The position numbers and the translations under genes were made by a program. 64,000 nucleotides of DNA from JANNBN01 sp963763885 (GTDB lineage Bacteria > Actinomycetota > Acidimicrobiia > Acidimicrobiales > JANYDT01). This document shows positions 62,501 to 64,000 of this stretch, piece after piece; within the stretch, counting starts at the first letter, position 1, and each line of letters begins with the position of its first letter. Where the stretch lies: assembly GCA_963763885.1 (NCBI GenBank), contig CAVXQD010000001.1, forward strand, positions 248,001 to 312,000, given 5' to 3'. The notes under the pieces were generated by a model that saw only the letters and a list, made by a program, of their open reading frames with translations, was not told where the DNA came from and made no database searches.

Positions 62501-62965
62501 ATGGCTGTGGCAACCCAGCTATACCGTGTCATGGCCTACAAGGACGAATATGAAGTTGCACGCCTGTTGACTACGGGCCATGAACGAATTGAGCGGTCCT
62601 TGGGCGGCCCAGTGGACTCAATGACGTTCAACCTGCATCCACCAACACTTCGGGCTATGGGGATGGGCCGCAAGCTCAAAATGGGTCCTACCGTGCGACC
62701 CGTCATGTCGACGCTCGCCCGCATGAAACGTCTCCGAGGAACGCCACTTGATCCCTTTGGTCGAACCGAGATGCGGCGAACAGAACGTGCGCTGGTCTCG
62801 GAGTACGTCTCGTTGGTTGATCAGCTGGTGCAGACGGTCAGGACGGATCCCGCACGGGCCGTCCGTATCGCATCCATGATGGACATGGTCCGGGGGTTTG
62901 AGTCTGTGAAGCAACGCAACCTCAACGAATACCGAGCAGCGTTGGCCCGCGCGCTTGCGGAGTGA
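59573..62965 (+). CDS. Indolepyruvate ferredoxin oxidoreductase, single-chain (alpha-gamma fused)
   Basis: About 1130 residues. The N-terminal part is the pyruvate-binding domain (GFISGYQGSPLGGYDREL, GINEELAATAVAGSQ), with the TPP-binding domain in the middle (SGCPHNSSTVVPEGS, GIGCHGMVGGMAKE). Ferredoxin-type clusters use CEGCGDC and NCLS near residue 637 and CNLDTSC...CPAF near 670. The gamma (acceptor) domain starts near 706 (RMPGIGGTGVVTVSQML). It oxidatively decarboxylates aryl-pyruvates or other 2-oxoacids to acyl-CoA with ferredoxin. The ATG at 59573 is chosen; ATG 59552 is also in frame. An acyl-CoA ligase is divergent. Confidence 0.9.
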   Translation: MTTSPDVSYSLADRYDSLDGNVLVTGIQALARVPVDQMRADRARGWQTKGFISGYQGSPLGGYDRELLSNPKLLQEHGIKLWPGINEELAATAVAGSQLVTTMRTANVEGVAGYWYGKAPGLERAGDAIRHAVFAGTAPKGGVLALIGDDPACKSSTVPSRSDALVAALGFALLDPGTMQDVLDLGRHGIEMSRASGLWVGLKIVTAVADGSGQADVRMDRFAPVIPTLEKDGMPWHPLLSGFVSAPTSLQQEAEIFGPRLELAAKYVEQNGINAEAVSSANAWLTIIASGYTAELVMGALGVLGLTAEAASGLGIRVVKLRAIHPFDTSIIRQSARGVSSVLVVEEKRAYIETLVRDALYPTPDRPAVLGKRDSSGITLIPEGGALGIESLVEPLRRVLLTNISAERLATPRQRIALNLTVKESAVRTAYFCSGCPHNSSTVVPEGSFVGIGIGCHGMVGGMAKENRGEFTGITQMGGEGLHWVGMAPFVDTPHIFQNLGDGTFFHSGQMAVQAAISAGVSITYKLLYNSAVAMTGGQDATGQLPVPLVVAKLRAEGVKQIIITTDDPDKYRGVALGEGVSVRHRDVIIEAQEELRAVPGVTVLIHDQQCAAEKRRDRKRGLLPTPKTRIVIDHRVCEGCGDCGVQSNCLSLMPIETEYGRKTNIDQASCNLDTSCIKGDCPAFVTVVPGKKSKRAGASVREFPVINEPVRLVPSEGCVVRMPGIGGTGVVTVSQMLLAAARIDGVEAAAIDQTGLSQKAGPVVSTLTFGTPVPGRTHVLLAFDMLASLTPANVEGLDKEWSHVVGSVSVTPTGRMIGNVAAPPVDLQPYKAELATRAMDGVFADASALTVGLLGSGVTSNVLLLGVAFQQGLLPLSSSAIERAIELNGTAVEANKEAFLWGRRWSVDRAAVEALARSAAIPPAPTEGLESLGSSELIQFVAQRRDDLRAYQDDKYAERYVDVVRRAAAADVELGMAVATQLYRVMAYKDEYEVARLLTTGHERIERSLGGPVDSMTFNLHPPTLRAMGMGRKLKMGPTVRPVMSTLARMKRLRGTPLDPFGRTEMRRTERALVSEYVSLVDQLVQTVRTDPARAVRIASMMDMVRGFESVKQRNLNEYRAALARALAE

Positions 62966-62984
62966 CGCCGCTCGTTTGCCTTCC

Positions 62985-63927
62985 TCAGAACACAAAATCC
63001 TGGATTGATTGCGCAAGCTCCACAGGGGTGTCGCCCTGCACGCTGTGGCCTGCGGTCGGAAACTCCACAACCACGCAATCGGGGCGTCGGCGCAGCAACT
63101 CCGCGATATCGGCGTCATCCACGACTGATTGCGGAAGCATCCCGCGAGCCAGCATCATCGGGACCGAAGACTCCTCGATGGCAGTCCACAGGCGCCCGAA
63201 GTCAGTCGGCACATCCGTCGGTAGACCCTGCGCAACCGAGCCCCATTCCGAAGTCGGACGAGAATCGGCGGTAGCGCCACATCCACGAACCGTCGTCCAA
63301 CTGCAATGCGTTGTGCAGGATGCCGCGCCGAAGCGACGAAACCGAACGACCAGGGTTGTGTTCGACCGTCCGAGCCAACAGCTCATCGAGGCTGGCAAAC
63401 GTTGCTGGCCCACGAACGAAGTTTGCAATGGCCGCAGACTTCTGGGCGTTCACGCCGGGTGTGATGTCCACGAGCACAAACTTTCGTACGAGGTCCGGCG
63501 CCGCGTGGGAGAGCGCAATGGTGGTGAGTCCGCCGAGGGACATGCCCACCACTGCTGATGCGTTAGGTGCGAGTGCTCCGATGACAATGGCGATGTCTGC
63601 AGCAAACGCCTCCGGTGACATTGCAGCATCAGAGCCCGCATCCGAATGGCCATGACCGGGTAGATCAATGGCAACGAGCGGCCGATCCAAGGCGAGAGCG
63701 ACCGTGTCCCAGGTATGGGCGTTTTGTCCGCCCCCGTGCAACAACACCAGTTGAGGTTCACCATTGCCCCAGACCAACGAGCTGATGTTGCGTTGTCCGG
63801 ATACGGAGGTGCTGACACGCCGAACGACTGGGCGATTGTCGAAGGGGAGTCCGAACTCAGCGGCGTTCTCGTGAAAGAGGCCGAACTCGTTGTAGTCAAC
63901 TTGGCTCATGGGGCGATTCTGGTCCAA
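62985..63927 (-). pseudogene. Alpha/beta hydrolase gene with one frameshift
   Basis: The first frame (from 63927) has LVLLHGGGQNAHTWD (oxyanion), AIDLPGHGHSD, and the nucleophile elbow VVGMSLGGLT, and stops at 63202 after leaving the family sequence near SSDFG. The second frame carries on as WGSVAQGLPTDVPTDFGRLW, then ADIAELLRRRPDCVVVEFPT, and AGHSVQGDTPVELAQ with the catalytic His, to 62985. Removing one T of the pair at 63246-63247 joins them as SDFG-WGSVAQG. The protein would be about 313 residues and complete, so this may be a sequencing error rather than decay. It is convergent with the oxidoreductase gene. Confidence 0.8.
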
Positions 63928-63957
63928 TCAGGGGCGCCCTGCTGGCACACTGGTGGG

Positions 63958-64000
63958 ATGTCACGAGGTCGGTTGCGCGTGTACTTGGGCGCAGCACCCG
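63958..64000 (+). CDS. kdpD: Start of KdpD sensor histidine kinase (partial, runs off the right edge)
   Basis: Only fourteen codons are inside the window. They read MSRGRLRVYLGAAP, which matches the N-terminal strand of the KdpD sensor domain (LRVYLGAAPGVGKT in family members), just before its Walker A motif. GGTGGG stands directly upstream of the ATG. KdpD senses potassium limitation and controls the Kdp pump. It is divergent from the frameshifted hydrolase gene. Confidence 0.65.
   Translation, partial: MSRGRLRVYLGAAP

Overview
The window reads as chromosomal DNA from a high-GC Gram-positive bacterium of the actinobacterial lineage. Acidimicrobiia-type organisms are my best guess (inference from gene content; no rRNA or tRNA gene is present to settle it). 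Supporting signs are frequent GTG/TTG starts, a deazaflavin (F420)-type nitroreductase, a cyclic-nucleotide-regulated GNAT acetyltransferase of the mycobacterial Pat type, DUF222/HNH (13E12-like) and MT0933-like proteins, a LAxTG-type sorting signal with a sortase, and many secreted proteins with long Thr/Pro/Ser linkers. Density is high, with about 50 genes, most in short tightly packed operons.

Layout. 1-4.1 kb: the 5' part of a giant surface protein with a signal peptide, NHL propeller, Thr-rich linkers, Ig-like domains and a polytopic membrane end, running off the left edge. 4.1-6.4 kb: a nested palindrome, a probable TetR operator, and an amidohydrolase-TetR operon. 6.6-15.1 kb: an HNH/DUF222 protein under a LexA-type box, an MFS exporter, a Baeyer-Villiger monooxygenase fused to an esterase, a UvrA-like ABC ATPase and a VOC protein. 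15.1-18.3 kb: an IS110 remnant and a probable type II restriction-modification pair. 18.5-26 kb: two serine hydrolases and a 1582-residue cell-wall protein with SdrD-like domains and an LALTG signal. 26-31.3 kb: a RecQ-phosphoribosyltransferase helicase, katG, and a decayed lipoprotein gene.

31.3-41.9 kb is an envelope block. It has a PQQ-propeller lipoprotein, a NAGPA-type phosphodiester glycosidase, a family 2 glycosyltransferase, a frameshifted Ca-binding lipoprotein, and a secreted lipoprotein whose phosphohistidine domain precedes an ATP-grasp domain, as in plant glucan dikinases. A VTC polyphosphate polymerase / DUF4956 / CotH kinase cluster follows. Together these suggest phosphate transfer to surface polymers (inference). 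42-50.6 kb holds a GH3 glycosidase, a tyrosine phosphatase, an operon of amidohydrolase, CobW-type GTPase and secreted hydrolase, and DinB-like proteins. 50.8-64 kb holds a small membrane-anchored protein, a sortase, a PLP lyase, an APC permease, a small MT0933-like protein, the acetyltransferase, a YncE-like propeller, an acyl-CoA ligase, a fused indolepyruvate oxidoreductase, a frameshifted hydrolase, and the first codons of kdpD.

The most striking unexplained structure is a 66-bp (22-codon) repeat. It sits as an uninterrupted in-frame array inside two unrelated genes (CotH kinase, 40.9 kb; CobW-type GTPase, 46.9 kb) and as a decayed copy between genes at 44.6 kb. It behaves like a mini-element that inserts into reading frames, by analogy with Rickettsia palindromic elements. 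The second is the secreted glucan-dikinase-like lipoprotein at 31.3-32.8 kb. Several genes carry single frameshifts, which could be real decay or assembly errors.
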